Origin: a virus
DNA: 33,118 bases
IMG/VR virus record: IMGVR_UViG_3300048837_002246
Coordinates: 1 to 33,118 of that record
Strand: one strand, 5' to 3'
The notes under the pieces are model-generated. The model was not told the origin of the DNA, searched no databases, and worked only from the letters and a program-made list of their open reading frames with translations. How positions within the stretch are numbered: the first letter of the stretch is position 1; the number at the start of each line of letters is the position of its first letter. The translations under genes and the position numbers were made by a program. Of this stretch, positions 7,914-15,089 are shown one piece after another.

Positions 7914-8912
7914 ATGGCAACAAAACTTGGAGTAGATTTTGGTCAGAGTTCTGTAAAGATCGTTGGTGCGGCTGGGAATGTGCAGTTCCTTTCGCAGGTT
8001 GCGTTGATCGGCGATATGAGCGTGGATGTGCCTGCTATGGGTCGCCGTGCGAAACGCCCAATGGTGGTCGAAAATGGGGTGGGTCCATATTTTGTGGGAC
8101 CGAAGGCTCACCAATGGGGTACGCCCATCGAGAATATCAATTATGAACGTTTAGCGGACGCGACCTCGGGAATGAAGGCGATCTTCCACGGCGCGTTGAC
8201 CGAATATCAAAATAAATTTGGGCGCTTTGAAGAACCGCTTGAGGTTGTAGTGGGTCTGCCGATGCAGATGATGACTGGGGAAAATAAGGATAAATACGAG
8301 CGGCAGGTGAAGGCGTGGGTTGGCGGCGAACATCGCTGGAATGCAAATGGTGTGCAGCACGAATCCATAATTACCAAAGTAGGTCTTGTGCCGCAGGCGA
8401 TGGGTGCAGTGGTGGATTATGCGTTTGACCATGATGGGAATGCTGTAAGCGCCGAGAATAATAAGGCGTTGACGCAAGAATGTGCGACGATCTGGATCGG
8501 GTCTTCCACTGTTGAATTGGCTGTTACGAAACGATCTGAGGACACCAAACGTTTCAATGGATCATCGCCAGTGGGTGTGAAGTGGTTGCACAACCAAGTG
8601 GACCCGACTGGGGCGTGGAAATTTGGCGAGTTCGATGAAATGCTGAGGGTGAACGATCTGCCAGACGGGATGGATATCGCCAAGTTCATGGATGCCTGGT
8701 ATGCGGTCATCAATGGTTTTATTTCCAGCCGCTGGATGCAGGATGGTGCAGATGCCACGAAACGTTTTTATCGCATCTTTGTGGGCGGCGGTGGAAGTTT
8801 GCTGTTGCGCGAGCAGATGCAGGCAAGGTTCGGCTCGAAGGTGATTTTCCCGAAGGACCCGATCATGTCTATTGCGAATGGCTTGTATAAGGCTGCTCTG
8901 CGAGGTAAGTAA
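7914..8912 (+). CDS. parM: actin-like ATPase, ParM-type plasmid segregation protein
   Basis: The 332-residue length fits ParM-type actins. The N-terminus has the phosphate-1 loop (GVDFGQSSVKIVG, residues 6-18). VVVGLPMQMM around residue 107 matches the block before the second phosphate region. VGGGGSLL near residue 291 is the adenosine motif. The C-terminal DPIMSIANGLYKAA resembles the ParM family ending, where the name-and-place motif reads D-P-x-x-A-x-G. Family members form dynamic filaments that push DNA copies apart, together with a small DNA-binding ParR and a centromere. A 3-bp TAATG overlap links it to the small gene downstream. AAAGGAG stands in front of the ATG. Symbol given by family resemblance. 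Confidence 0.75.
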   Translation: MATKLGVDFGQSSVKIVGAAGNVQFLSQVALIGDMSVDVPAMGRRAKRPMVVENGVGPYFVGPKAHQWGTPIENINYERLADATSGMKAIFHGALTEYQNKFGRFEEPLEVVVGLPMQMMTGENKDKYERQVKAWVGGEHRWNANGVQHESIITKVGLVPQAMGAVVDYAFDHDGNAVSAENNKALTQECATIWIGSSTVELAVTKRSEDTKRFNGSSPVGVKWLHNQVDPTGAWKFGEFDEMLRVNDLPDGMDIAKFMDAWYAVINGFISSRWMQDGADATKRFYRIFVGGGGSLLLREQMQARFGSKVIFPKDPIMSIANGLYKAALRGK

Positions 8913-9181
8913 TGGCCCCAAAAAAACGCGAAATTCCCAGTGAGCGCGTGAGGTTGGACGGATACCAGCAGTTTCCAATTGTTGACCCGCGTGAACAGAA
9001 ATTTTGGGATTGGTATTTGGAGAATCGTAAAAATAGACGCGCTTTTACGATGGCGAAGGTATTGATTATTGCGGCGCTGCACGGAGAGATGGGTTCGCAG
9101 ATTCAGCAGGCAGTTGAACATGGCGACACTGAGGAAGCAACTGCTGCGCTGGATGATCTGCTGGATACATATATGACGTGA
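8912..9181 (+). CDS. small protein in the ParR position, possible DNA-binding partner of the actin
   Basis: The 89-residue protein overlaps the actin-like stop (TAATG at 8910-8914). It has a basic N-terminus (KKREIPSERVR), then a stretch with a short strand followed by two helices (VDPREQKFWDWYLENRKNRRAFTMA, then KVLIIAALHGEMG). This is the general layout of ribbon-helix-helix ParR-type adaptors. ParR binds repeated centromere DNA and the end of the ParM filament, and its gene normally lies straight after parM, as here. Direct repeats that could serve as centromere start 80 bases downstream. Sequence similarity to known ParR is not demonstrable by eye, so the call rests on context, size and layout. 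Confidence 0.5.
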   Translation: MAPKKREIPSERVRLDGYQQFPIVDPREQKFWDWYLENRKNRRAFTMAKVLIIAALHGEMGSQIQQAVEHGDTEEATAALDDLLDTYMT

Positions 9182-9420
9182 CCCCCTCTGCCCTGGCGGG
9201 CATCTCCCCCAAATACCCTTTCAGGGCACTCGTACCCTGCGGGATATTTAGGGGAGAGACGATATTAACCGCCAGCATCGCGGAAATTGATATTAACCGC
9301 CAGCATCAAACTCCCCCACCCCATTGTGTTGAAGAGTGTGCGCTCGGTGTGGATGTTGAAATGGACATCCTCCCATGATGGGGGAGGGGAGAAGAAATGC
9401 GAAATGATTAAGGATGAATT
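9182..9420. other. intergenic region with direct repeats and palindromes after the parM-like operon
   Basis: No gene is supported in these 239 bases. A long imperfect palindrome lies at about 9205-9260: the outer arms are TCTCCCCCAAATA and TATTTAGGGGAGA, and the inner stem pairs CAGGG with CCCTG. The two 19-bp direct repeats follow. A second GC-rich imperfect palindrome spans about 9310-9395 (CTCCCCCACCCCAT against ATGGGGGAGGGG). The composition resembles the C-rich/G-rich hairpins at 21081, 21409 and 26939. An AAGGA lies shortly before the ATG at 9421. Confidence 0.5.
9261..9307. repeat. two perfect 19-bp direct repeats, candidate centromere or iteron
   Basis: GATATTAACCGCCAGCATC occurs at 9261-9279 and again at 9289-9307, separated by 9 bases, giving a 28-bp period. 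A third copy with three transitions sits at 2857-2875 on the same strand, inside the loop of a hairpin. The repeats lie just downstream of the actin-like and ParR-like genes. Confidence 0.7.
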
Positions 9421-9879
9421 ATGCGGAAGATGACTGTGAATGAATTGACTCATGATGGATGGAGACGATTGAAGATCGTTGGTGATGCAGTGATCGATGT
9501 GGAGCCTTATATGCGCCTGGTGCCATTGGTGGCGCGTGAACATTTGGTCACTAACCATGGTCATGATGAACTGCTGAGTTTATTTTCGCTGGAGATTTTG
9601 TATCCCGTTTATGGTCCCTATCAAGTCATGATTCATGGTCCTAAGAAATTCCGCAATTTGATGTTTGTTCACCATGTGTATTCCAAACGTGTGAGTGAGT
9701 GTATTGACCTGGCAAGAGTTGAGTTTTTTGCTGGCACGCGCTTTGCGCCCATCTACGCATATGTTCAAAAACTTCCCAAGGGCGCGGAAGATGGGATGGA
9801 TGTGCATGGCTGTATTTTGCTGGCGGCTGAGTGGATGCCTGCCAATTGTGTTGCGACTGGAGGTTGCGATGGTTATTAA
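9421..9879 (+). CDS. hypothetical phage protein
   Basis: I do not recognise this 152-residue protein. It looks like a compact alpha/beta fold with many His residues in its middle (HGHDELLS, MFVHHVYSKR) and three Cys residues, two of them close to the C-terminus. There is no signal peptide or membrane helix. It begins a run of small overlapping genes up to 11579, all with good ribosome sites, and its last 11 bases overlap the start of the next gene. The ATG at 9421 is preceded by AAGGATGAATT. Confidence 0.55.
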   Translation: MRKMTVNELTHDGWRRLKIVGDAVIDVEPYMRLVPLVAREHLVTNHGHDELLSLFSLEILYPVYGPYQVMIHGPKKFRNLMFVHHVYSKRVSECIDLARVEFFAGTRFAPIYAYVQKLPKGAEDGMDVHGCILLAAEWMPANCVATGGCDGY

Positions 9880-10198
9880 AAGCACAAGACCGATGAAGCC
9901 GTTCAGGTGCAAGAATGGTCATATCCTTGGCTACGTGCGCTGGAACGATGATGATATTCCGCAGTTGATGGTGCTGCGGGAGAGCATGGACATGGAAGCG
10001 GAACGACCCGAGGAAGTGGATTATTTAGGTCCGCTGGATGGGAATATGCCGATCCGTTGCAAGTGTGATGAGGTAATGGTGTGGCGGATCAGTGTAGATA
10101 GCCTGTTGGCGATCTTTGCGCAGTTGGATGACGCGAAGGTATTTGAGTTTTCGCGGCGGCTGTTGGAGATGAGTCGGAAAGGTGAAGGTGTGAAATGA
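9869..10198 (+). CDS. hypothetical protein with cysteine pairs
   Basis: I chose the ATG at 9869 because TGGAGG precedes it and the 11-bp overlap with the upstream gene is normal here; the frame stays open upstream to 9695 only as a shadow. The 109-residue product has FRCKNGHILG (C14, H17) and IRCKCDE (C64, C66), a spacing that could hold one zinc ion, followed by a helical, charged C-terminus. It is probably a small zinc-binding protein of the phage accessory set. It overlaps the next start by 4 bases (ATGA). Confidence 0.55.
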   Translation: MVIKSTRPMKPFRCKNGHILGYVRWNDDDIPQLMVLRESMDMEAERPEEVDYLGPLDGNMPIRCKCDEVMVWRISVDSLLAIFAQLDDAKVFEFSRRLLEMSRKGEGVK

Positions 10199-10446
10199 TC
10201 GAAGTGCAACAAAAAAATAATCAAGTGATTCTGCGCGTTGATGTGCATCCTATTGGTTACTACTTCAACTTTACTTATGACGCAGGCTCTGAATGGGCTG
10301 CGAAGGCTTTGTTCAAGATCCTGAATGAAGCTTTGATGGAGAGAGTGCGTGGCATTCGGAAGGATGAATATGAACTGGGTTTGAAGGATGCCCGCAAGTT
10401 GAAGAAGGATCGCAAGGATTGGTTTTCTGGTTGGTTGGTAAAGTGA
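10195..10446 (+). CDS. small basic hypothetical protein
   Basis: The ATG overlaps the previous stop (ATGA, 10195-10198). The 83-residue protein begins with a beta-rich part (QQKNNQVILRVDVHPIGYYFNF) and ends with long basic helices (LKDARKLKKDRKDWF). A DNA- or RNA-contacting role is possible from the charge alone. No family is recognised. Confidence 0.55.
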   Translation: MIEVQQKNNQVILRVDVHPIGYYFNFTYDAGSEWAAKALFKILNEALMERVRGIRKDEYELGLKDARKLKKDRKDWFSGWLVK

Positions 10447-10451
10447 GGTCC

Positions 10452-10673
10452 ATGATGCCATATTTGAAAATTGTAAAGAGACCTCATGAATGTGTGAAAC
10501 CAACCAGCATTCTTGGTCATCGCGGCTCAAGGGGAATTTACATTGGCACTGTTTGGGAGTGCCCAATTTGCAAAAAGCAATGGATAGTTGATGCTGAGAA
10601 AAATACATCTATGAATCTTTTCTGGCGAGAAACAAAAAATGATGAAATGATCATTCAGAAGGAAGGTGCGTGA
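10452..10673 (+). CDS. small zinc-knuckle-like hypothetical protein
   Basis: The frame is open further upstream to 10419, but the double ATG at 10452/10455, five bases after the previous stop, gives the better start. The 73-residue product has C14 and a C37-P-I-C40 knuckle in a WECPICKKQW context, which resembles half of a treble-clef or rubredoxin-type zinc site. The rest is basic and polar. A GTGAGG sequence in front is a weak ribosome site, so translation may be coupled to the upstream gene. Confidence 0.5.
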   Translation: MMPYLKIVKRPHECVKPTSILGHRGSRGIYIGTVWECPICKKQWIVDAEKNTSMNLFWRETKNDEMIIQKEGA

Positions 10674-10891
10674 TGGCAAAACTTACAGATGACGAAAAAC
10701 GACAAGTTGGTGACCTGGCGAATACATCCATTGAAGATATGAAGTCTTCGCTGAATTGCATGCCTGGTCATTACAGCCTAGTTGTGTTACGAGCAGTGTT
10801 GAGGATTGCAAAGCGGCGGAATGAGAAGACGCGCATTCGGGTGATCGAGTCATCGATCAAGAAATTGTACATTGGGGTGTGTGATGATTAG
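10673..10891 (+). CDS. small helical hypothetical protein
   Basis: The ATG at 10673 shares one base with the previous stop; a GTG at 10670 is an alternative start. AAGG lies upstream. The 72-residue protein is mostly helical, with an acidic N-terminal half (LTDDEKRQVGDL) and a basic C-terminal half (RIAKRRNEKTRIRVIESSIKKL). No motif identifies it. Its last bases form an ATGATTAG overlap with the next gene. Confidence 0.5.
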   Translation: MAKLTDDEKRQVGDLANTSIEDMKSSLNCMPGHYSLVVLRAVLRIAKRRNEKTRIRVIESSIKKLYIGVCDD

Positions 10892-11579
10892 CCAGGCTAT
10901 CTATGATGCAATGCGACCTATGCCAGTATTCAAGCCAGAGATGCGGAAGGCGAATCGGGATGGTCGGAAGAGCCAGACGCGGCGGGTGATCAATCCGCAG
11001 ATCGATTGGCAGGAGGACATTTTTCAGCGGCGTAGGTCTGGCACGATTGACCAGTTTACATATTCTGAATTTATGGATACTTGTCCCTATGGTAAATCTG
11101 GAGATTGTTGCTATATGCGTGAGCCGCTTTATCACGGGTTTGGTGGTATTGCTTATTACAGGGACGATCTTACAATGGTCCGCCATGCGTTGACGGGTGA
11201 GCCCATCACCTGGCGTTGGAAGAAGGATGTGCTGACAAGCATCGTTATGCCGAAGGAAGCAGCGCGATCTATCTATCAGTACAAAGAGATACGGGTTGAG
11301 CGGGTGCAGGAGATCTCGCGTGATGATGCCAGGGCTGAAGGCGTGAGCGGAGTTTGGAAAAATCCACCTGAAAAAGAAGAGCATTATTTGCGCGTTTTGC
11401 TCAATCCCTATGTTGCGAATTACAGTGTGCTATGGGATGAAATCAATTCGGAACGTGGTTATCCGTGGGATGCAAATCCGTGGGTATGGGTGCTTGGCTA
11501 TAAGCCAATAAAAATTGGAAATGATATAGCTGGCTTACGGCATAACCTTGTTATATTCGATGACTTTTTAGGAGTATGA
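10884..11579 (+). CDS. ASCH-like phage protein
   Basis: The 231-residue protein has the hallmarks of a widespread phage family. There is an early KPEMRKANRDGRKSQTRRV block (about residues 17-35, corresponding to the usual KPEM..ai..GrKTQTRR). A PYGKSGDCCYMREPL block matches PYG-x-GD-x-LWVRE. IRVERVQEISRDDARAEGV is followed by a LWDEINSERGYPWDANPWVWVL ending. Families of this kind carry an ASCH domain, a PUA-like fold thought to bind RNA or modified nucleotides. The exact role in phages is unknown. The ATG at 10884 overlaps the previous gene by 8 bases. It sits next to a Gp37/Gp68 protein, a frequent neighbour in phage genomes. Confidence 0.75.
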   Translation: MISQAIYDAMRPMPVFKPEMRKANRDGRKSQTRRVINPQIDWQEDIFQRRRSGTIDQFTYSEFMDTCPYGKSGDCCYMREPLYHGFGGIAYYRDDLTMVRHALTGEPITWRWKKDVLTSIVMPKEAARSIYQYKEIRVERVQEISRDDARAEGVSGVWKNPPEKEEHYLRVLLNPYVANYSVLWDEINSERGYPWDANPWVWVLGYKPIKIGNDIAGLRHNLVIFDDFLGV

Positions 11580-11580
11580 G

Positions 11581-12516
11581 ATGGCTAAAGATTGGTGGAC
11601 TTATAGTTGGAACCTTGCGGTGGGATGCTCGAAGGTGAGCACGGAATGTCAGCACTGCTGGGCTGAGGTGATGGCGAAACGCCTCAAAGCGATGGGGCGG
11701 GCAGAGTACCAGGATGTGGTGAATGACCACGGTCATTGGACGAACCGTGTGACGCTGGTTAATGATCGGATCGGGGAGCCATTGCGGTTGAAGAAGCCGC
11801 GCGTGATCGCAGTCAATTTGATGGGAGATCTGTTTCACCCTGCAGTGCCGCTTGATTTTCAGGAGAGCGTGTTCGATGTGATGCGCCAGGCGAATTGGCA
11901 TGTGTTCCTGATTTTGACGAAGAGACCTGAGCAAATGCTGGCGGTTGTGAATCGGCTTGGATTGAAGGCAGAGAATTACGTCAATGTGTGGCTGGGGACA
12001 AGCGCGGGCAACCAGGCTGGAGCGAATGAGAGGCGCGATAGCATGTGGGCACTTGCGCAAATGGGTTTTAATACGTGGGTCAGTTCAGAGCCGCGCATTG
12101 GCGAGATCGATTGGACTGGTTGGGAGTTTTTGAAATGGATGGCGACTGGCGGTGAAAGTGGAAATGATTCGAGACCGATGGACCCGAATTGGGCAAGGTC
12201 GGATTTGGATTGGTGTCGTGCGCATGATGTGAAATTCATGTTCAAACAATGGGGCGAATATGTGCCGTTGGACCATTTGAAAGTGAGTGAACGAACGACG
12301 TTCAAACATCGCCCTGTTGAGGTTGGTGGGACGGTGATGGTGCGGGTTGGTAAGAGCGCTGCCGGGCATGTGTTGGATGGGAATGTGTATCGATGGTATC
12401 CGAGCCCTGCGGATATGCGGATCTGGCACAAGACGAAATATTGCCCTCAATGTAGCAGTGTTTGGGACGGTTTTTTTTGCGCACAGTGTGGATATTGCAA
12501 ACCGCCGCGCCAATAA
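11581..12516 (+). CDS. Phage Gp37/Gp68 family protein (DUF5131)
   Basis: The 311-residue protein opens with WWTYSWNLAVGCSKVSTECQHCWAEVMAKRL. The three cysteines C16, C23 and C26 sit where this family has its conserved G-C-x6-C-x2-C-(Y/W)-A motif, reminiscent of an iron-sulfur site. Further family blocks are VNLMGDLFH, VFLILTKRPEQM, NVWLGTSAGNQ, FVSSEPRIGEID (read here as WVSSEPRIGEID), and TGGESGNDSRPM. These are shared across phages and prophages; the biochemical activity is not established. A zinc-ribbon-like tail (C-x2-C...C-x2-C over the last 25 residues) is an addition I do not associate with the core family. AGGAG lies 7-8 bases before the ATG. Confidence 0.85.
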   Translation: MAKDWWTYSWNLAVGCSKVSTECQHCWAEVMAKRLKAMGRAEYQDVVNDHGHWTNRVTLVNDRIGEPLRLKKPRVIAVNLMGDLFHPAVPLDFQESVFDVMRQANWHVFLILTKRPEQMLAVVNRLGLKAENYVNVWLGTSAGNQAGANERRDSMWALAQMGFNTWVSSEPRIGEIDWTGWEFLKWMATGGESGNDSRPMDPNWARSDLDWCRAHDVKFMFKQWGEYVPLDHLKVSERTTFKHRPVEVGGTVMVRVGKSAAGHVLDGNVYRWYPSPADMRIWHKTKYCPQCSSVWDGFFCAQCGYCKPPRQ

Positions 12517-12552
12517 AAAGGTAACTATATAACCTGGAAAGGATATCTGAAA

Positions 12553-12786
12553 ATGGAATGCTACGAACATGATCGTGTACCAACCCATTGCATTAATTGC
12601 GGTGGGTTCTTAGGTGAAGTCTGCGAGATCTGCGGAGATTTATCGGATGGTGGCGACTGGATGGCATCTCAGACGGATGCATGGTGTAAATGCAATAATT
12701 CCATTAGTGACTATGGTCGAGAAGATCCAGACGAAGAAGAACAAGACGACTATCATCATTCTCGATATATGGACGGAGCTGAATAG
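12553..12786 (+). CDS. small cysteine-rich, acidic protein
   Basis: The 77-residue protein has seven cysteines in its first 47 residues: C3, C13-x2-C16, C24-x2-C27 and C45-x-C47. The arrangement suggests one or two zinc sites of double-knuckle type. The C-terminal 30 residues are strongly acidic (DPDEEEQDD). A GGAAAGGA ribosome site precedes the ATG. This composition fits an adaptor or inhibitor that touches a basic partner, but no family can be named. Confidence 0.55.
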   Translation: MECYEHDRVPTHCINCGGFLGEVCEICGDLSDGGDWMASQTDAWCKCNNSISDYGREDPDEEEQDDYHHSRYMDGAE

Positions 12787-12793
12787 GTGCATC

Positions 12794-13012
12794 ATGATGA
12801 TATCTATAAAAGCCTATGGTGATGAAAAATTCTATATCAACACCGATCTAATTGAATCAATAATTGAGAGACAAGGAAATACATCTGAGATCAGATTGAC
12901 CAATGGACATATTTATACTTCAATCGAATCGCCTGAAAAATTATCTAATCGTATATCAATGGCTCAGATGTCATCTCAGCTTGCAAAACCTAAAAGCAAC
13001 TTGACAACTTAG
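12794..13012 (+). CDS. FlbD-like small protein
   Basis: The 72-residue product resembles the flagellar FlbD family (PF06289): a short beta-strand start, then FYINTDLIESI, EIRLTNGHIYTSIESPEKL and a C-terminal helix, in the order and spacing of FlbD's 'f.lNadlIe.Ie...DtvItLtnGkk..V.es.eev' plan. FlbD family proteins are linked to flagellar operons in bacteria, but short copies appear in phages too, where their role is unknown. The frame is open further upstream to 12614, but the ATG at 12794 matches the family start. Its last codons contain the TTGACA of a strong promoter, and the stop codon lies in the spacer. Confidence 0.55.
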   Translation: MMISIKAYGDEKFYINTDLIESIIERQGNTSEIRLTNGHIYTSIESPEKLSNRISMAQMSSQLAKPKSNLTT

Positions 13013-13029
13013 AACGACTGTTCTAAAAT
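13001..13029 (+). promoter_or_regulatory. strong sigma70-type promoter with a palindrome in its spacer
   Basis: TTGACA (13001-13006), a 17-bp spacer, then TAAAAT (13024-13029), one base from consensus. The spacer holds AGAACGACTGTTCT (13011-13024), whose core is GAAC-N4-GTTC, the pattern of Gram-positive LexA boxes. A repressor bound here would block RNA polymerase. The promoter overlaps the end of the FlbD-like gene and points at the first TerS-like gene. Confidence 0.65.
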
Positions 13030-13037
13030 ATTTTATA

Positions 13038-13080
13038 GAACAACCGGCATGCGGGTGCCCGCCCTGCATGCCGGTTGTTC
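13038..13080 (+). promoter_or_regulatory. 5'-end stem-loop of the transcript from the 13001 promoter
   Basis: A perfect 15-bp stem (GAACAACCGGCATGC, 13038-13052, with 13066-13080) encloses the loop GGGTGCCCGCCCT. It begins within about 2 bases of the predicted transcription start. No clear T-run follows, so it may be an RNA control element rather than a terminator, although terminating read-through from upstream is possible. Confidence 0.6.
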
Positions 13081-13120
13081 GTTTGTCGGGCAGCGCATTG
13101 ACTTTGGAAGTTGAGGATGA

Positions 13121-13750
13121 ATGCCCGTATCAAAACCTATTTACCAATTGCCATTGATCTTGGATCTGCCTGAGGCGGATGATCTGAATATCTCTGCGGA
13201 GGATGCGCGGATCAAAGCAGAGGCGGCACGTAAAACATTAGAGGGGATGTATGGAAAGATCGGTTCCCCCAAGTGGCTTGAAGACTATAACGAATTGGTG
13301 CGAGGCGGCTGGCATTGGCGGGTGGCAGCGTATATTGCCTGGGCATCGAGCCCGCGTTTTGGAAGAGAACCAAAGACACAGGATGAGTTGGCTCGCTTTC
13401 ACCTGGGATTGAATAGTGATCGGGTGATCGCCACCTGGCGCAGGAAGAACCCTGCCATCGATGAGACGGTGCGTCTGCTGCAGGCGGCTCCGCTTTTCAA
13501 GCATCGAGCGGAGATCTACACGGCGCTTGTGGCTGTAGCAGTGAAGCCTGAATATAAAAGCCATAATGACCGCAAGTTGGCTTTAGAGTTGTTGGGCGAT
13601 CATGTACCCACTTCAAAGCTGCAGGCGGAATTGAAACGCAGGGGAATCAGCATGGATGATATTAGCGAGCTGAGCGATGCTGAGTTGATGGAGATCTCAC
13701 GCGCTGCAGAAGATCGTTTGCAGCCGATGAATGGTGAGGGTGAAGAATAA
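13121..13750 (+). CDS. TerS-like protein 1 (terminase small-subunit paralog)
   Basis: The 209-residue protein is a clear paralog of the one at 16141-16860. Shared blocks include LVRGGWHWRVAAYIAW, TQDELARFHLGL-x-SDRVIATWR, the HNDRKLALELLGDHVPTSK region (about residues 146-164) and DISELSDAELMEI near the C-terminus. The repeated HTH-like layout, the NADRKLLLE/HNDRKLALE ending and the link to a large terminase downstream for its sister point to the phBC6A51-type terminase small subunit. This copy lies apart from TerL, directly before the ParB-like/methyltransferase gene, with which it overlaps by one base. GAGGATGA precedes the ATG. It may act in packaging recognition or as a DNA-binding partner of the methylase. 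Confidence 0.65.
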   Translation: MPVSKPIYQLPLILDLPEADDLNISAEDARIKAEAARKTLEGMYGKIGSPKWLEDYNELVRGGWHWRVAAYIAWASSPRFGREPKTQDELARFHLGLNSDRVIATWRRKNPAIDETVRLLQAAPLFKHRAEIYTALVAVAVKPEYKSHNDRKLALELLGDHVPTSKLQAELKRRGISMDDISELSDAELMEISRAAEDRLQPMNGEGEE

Positions 13751-15069
13751 TGGAAATCAAACATGACCAGCATAATGCCAATAAGGGAACGAAGCGAGGC
13801 AAGGAGTTATTGAATCAGTCGCTGCGCGAGTTGGGAGGCGGGCGGTCTATTCTGCTTGATAAGGATGGGAACATCATCGCTGGAAATAAAACGTATGAAG
13901 AAGCACAGAAGCTTGGGTTGAAGGTGCGGGTGATCGAAGCTGGCAAGGATGAGCTTGTGGCGGTACAACGGGGAGATCTGGATCTGAATGATGGCACAGG
14001 GGATGCGCGACGCCTGGCGTATTTGGACAACCGTGTTTCGGAGTTGGATCTAGCTTGGGATGAGGACCAGCTCGCGTTTGATATTGCGGCGGGGCTGGAT
14101 CTGTATCCGCTTGGGTTCAATGAGAACGAGTTGTTTCTTATCATTGGGGAGCCAGAAGAAGAGGTGGATGCGAAACCGGAGTTTGATAAAGCGGATGAAT
14201 TGCGAAACAAGTGGAATGTGCAAACCGGACAGATGTGGAGGCTTGGCAACCATTATCTAATTTGCGGAGATTGCACAGCGGCATACGTTGTGGAGCGGGT
14301 CCTGCAAGGCAGTAAGTTTGATTTGCTTTGCACGGATCCGCCATATGGGGTCAATGTTCATGGTGGTGAAGGCGGCGAAATGGTGATCGCTAATGATTCG
14401 CCTGAGGATGTGCCGGATCTGTTATTGAGTGCGTTTCGCCTGGCGGTGAAATGGGCGGAGAAGAAGTCAGCTTTCTATATTGCGGGTCCGCATGGACCGC
14501 AGTCGCATGAGTTCTCGAAGGCAATCCTCGCCGCAGGGATGGATTGGAAACAAACGTTGGTATGGTCCAAGAATAATATTGTGCTGGGGAGGAGTGATTA
14601 TCAACAAAAGCATGAAATATTTTTCTATGGAAATTTCGGGCATGGTCGAGTTTGGAATGGTGGACGAAAGCAAAAGAGCGTGACTGAAGAGCAGCAGAAA
14701 CTGTTGAGTTTTATCGATGAGAATACGGTGCAGGTGATGCTTGGCACTGAGATGTACGCCATTCAGGGTGATAACCTTGAGGTTTCGCAAATCGAGCCGG
14801 ATGTGATGCGAGTGGAGAAGCCGCAGAAAAGCGAGTTGCACCCGACGATCAAGCCGATGAAGTTGATCCGCAGAATGATACGCAATAGCACGGAACGAGG
14901 TGCAGTTGTTTATGATCCATTCAGTGGTTCAGGGACGACGATCTTGGCATGTGAGAATGATAGTCGCAGGTGTTGTGCTGTTGAGCTATTGCCAAAATAT
15001 GCGGCGGTGAATTTGCAACGGTGGTTTGATGCTACCGGTGTGTTGCCTGTTTTGCTTGACAATTCATAA
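13750..15069 (+). CDS. ParB-like N-domain fused to DNA methyltransferase
   Basis: The first about 95 residues resemble the ParB-like/sulfiredoxin-type domain often found in front of phage methylases (SILLDKDGNIIAGNKTYEEAQKLG, then DLDLNDGTGDARRLAYLDNRVSEL). The methyltransferase part begins with QMWRLGNHYLICGDCT, has the catalytic DPPY at residues 196-199, and the S-adenosylmethionine loop DPFSGSGTT at 389-397. Catalytic motif before SAM motif marks the beta class. DPPY points to N6-adenine (N4-cytosine is less likely). No restriction enzyme is near, so it is an orphan methylase, perhaps for protection from host restriction or for marking DNA for packaging. The 3' end carries the TTGACA of the next promoter. 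Confidence 0.85.
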   Translation: MEIKHDQHNANKGTKRGKELLNQSLRELGGGRSILLDKDGNIIAGNKTYEEAQKLGLKVRVIEAGKDELVAVQRGDLDLNDGTGDARRLAYLDNRVSELDLAWDEDQLAFDIAAGLDLYPLGFNENELFLIIGEPEEEVDAKPEFDKADELRNKWNVQTGQMWRLGNHYLICGDCTAAYVVERVLQGSKFDLLCTDPPYGVNVHGGEGGEMVIANDSPEDVPDLLLSAFRLAVKWAEKKSAFYIAGPHGPQSHEFSKAILAAGMDWKQTLVWSKNNIVLGRSDYQQKHEIFFYGNFGHGRVWNGGRKQKSVTEEQQKLLSFIDENTVQVMLGTEMYAIQGDNLEVSQIEPDVMRVEKPQKSELHPTIKPMKLIRRMIRNSTERGAVVYDPFSGSGTTILACENDSRRCCAVELLPKYAAVNLQRWFDATGVLPVLLDNS

Positions 15070-15083
15070 AAAGAATCTATAAT
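15056..15083 (+). promoter_or_regulatory. near-perfect sigma70 promoter
   Basis: TTGACA (15056-15061), a 16-bp spacer and TATAAT (15078-15083) match both consensus hexamers exactly. The stop codon of the methyltransferase lies in the spacer. The predicted start is A15090, the first base of the following stem-loop. Confidence 0.8.
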
Positions 15084-15089
15084 GCAGAC

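Noticed and set aside
9182-9420. CRISPR-like repeat array
   Set aside because: There are only two 19-bp copies with a 9-bp spacer and no cas genes; the spacing is far too short for CRISPR.
12293-12303. Second GAAC/GTTC palindrome (GAACGACGTTC)
   Set aside because: The spacer is 3 rather than 4 bases, it lies inside the Gp37/Gp68 coding sequence, and no promoter is near.
13038-13080. Stem-loop read as an intrinsic terminator of the FlbD-like operon
   Set aside because: No T-run follows the stem, and its location right at the start of a strong promoter's transcript argues more for a leader element; kept as such with the terminator option noted.
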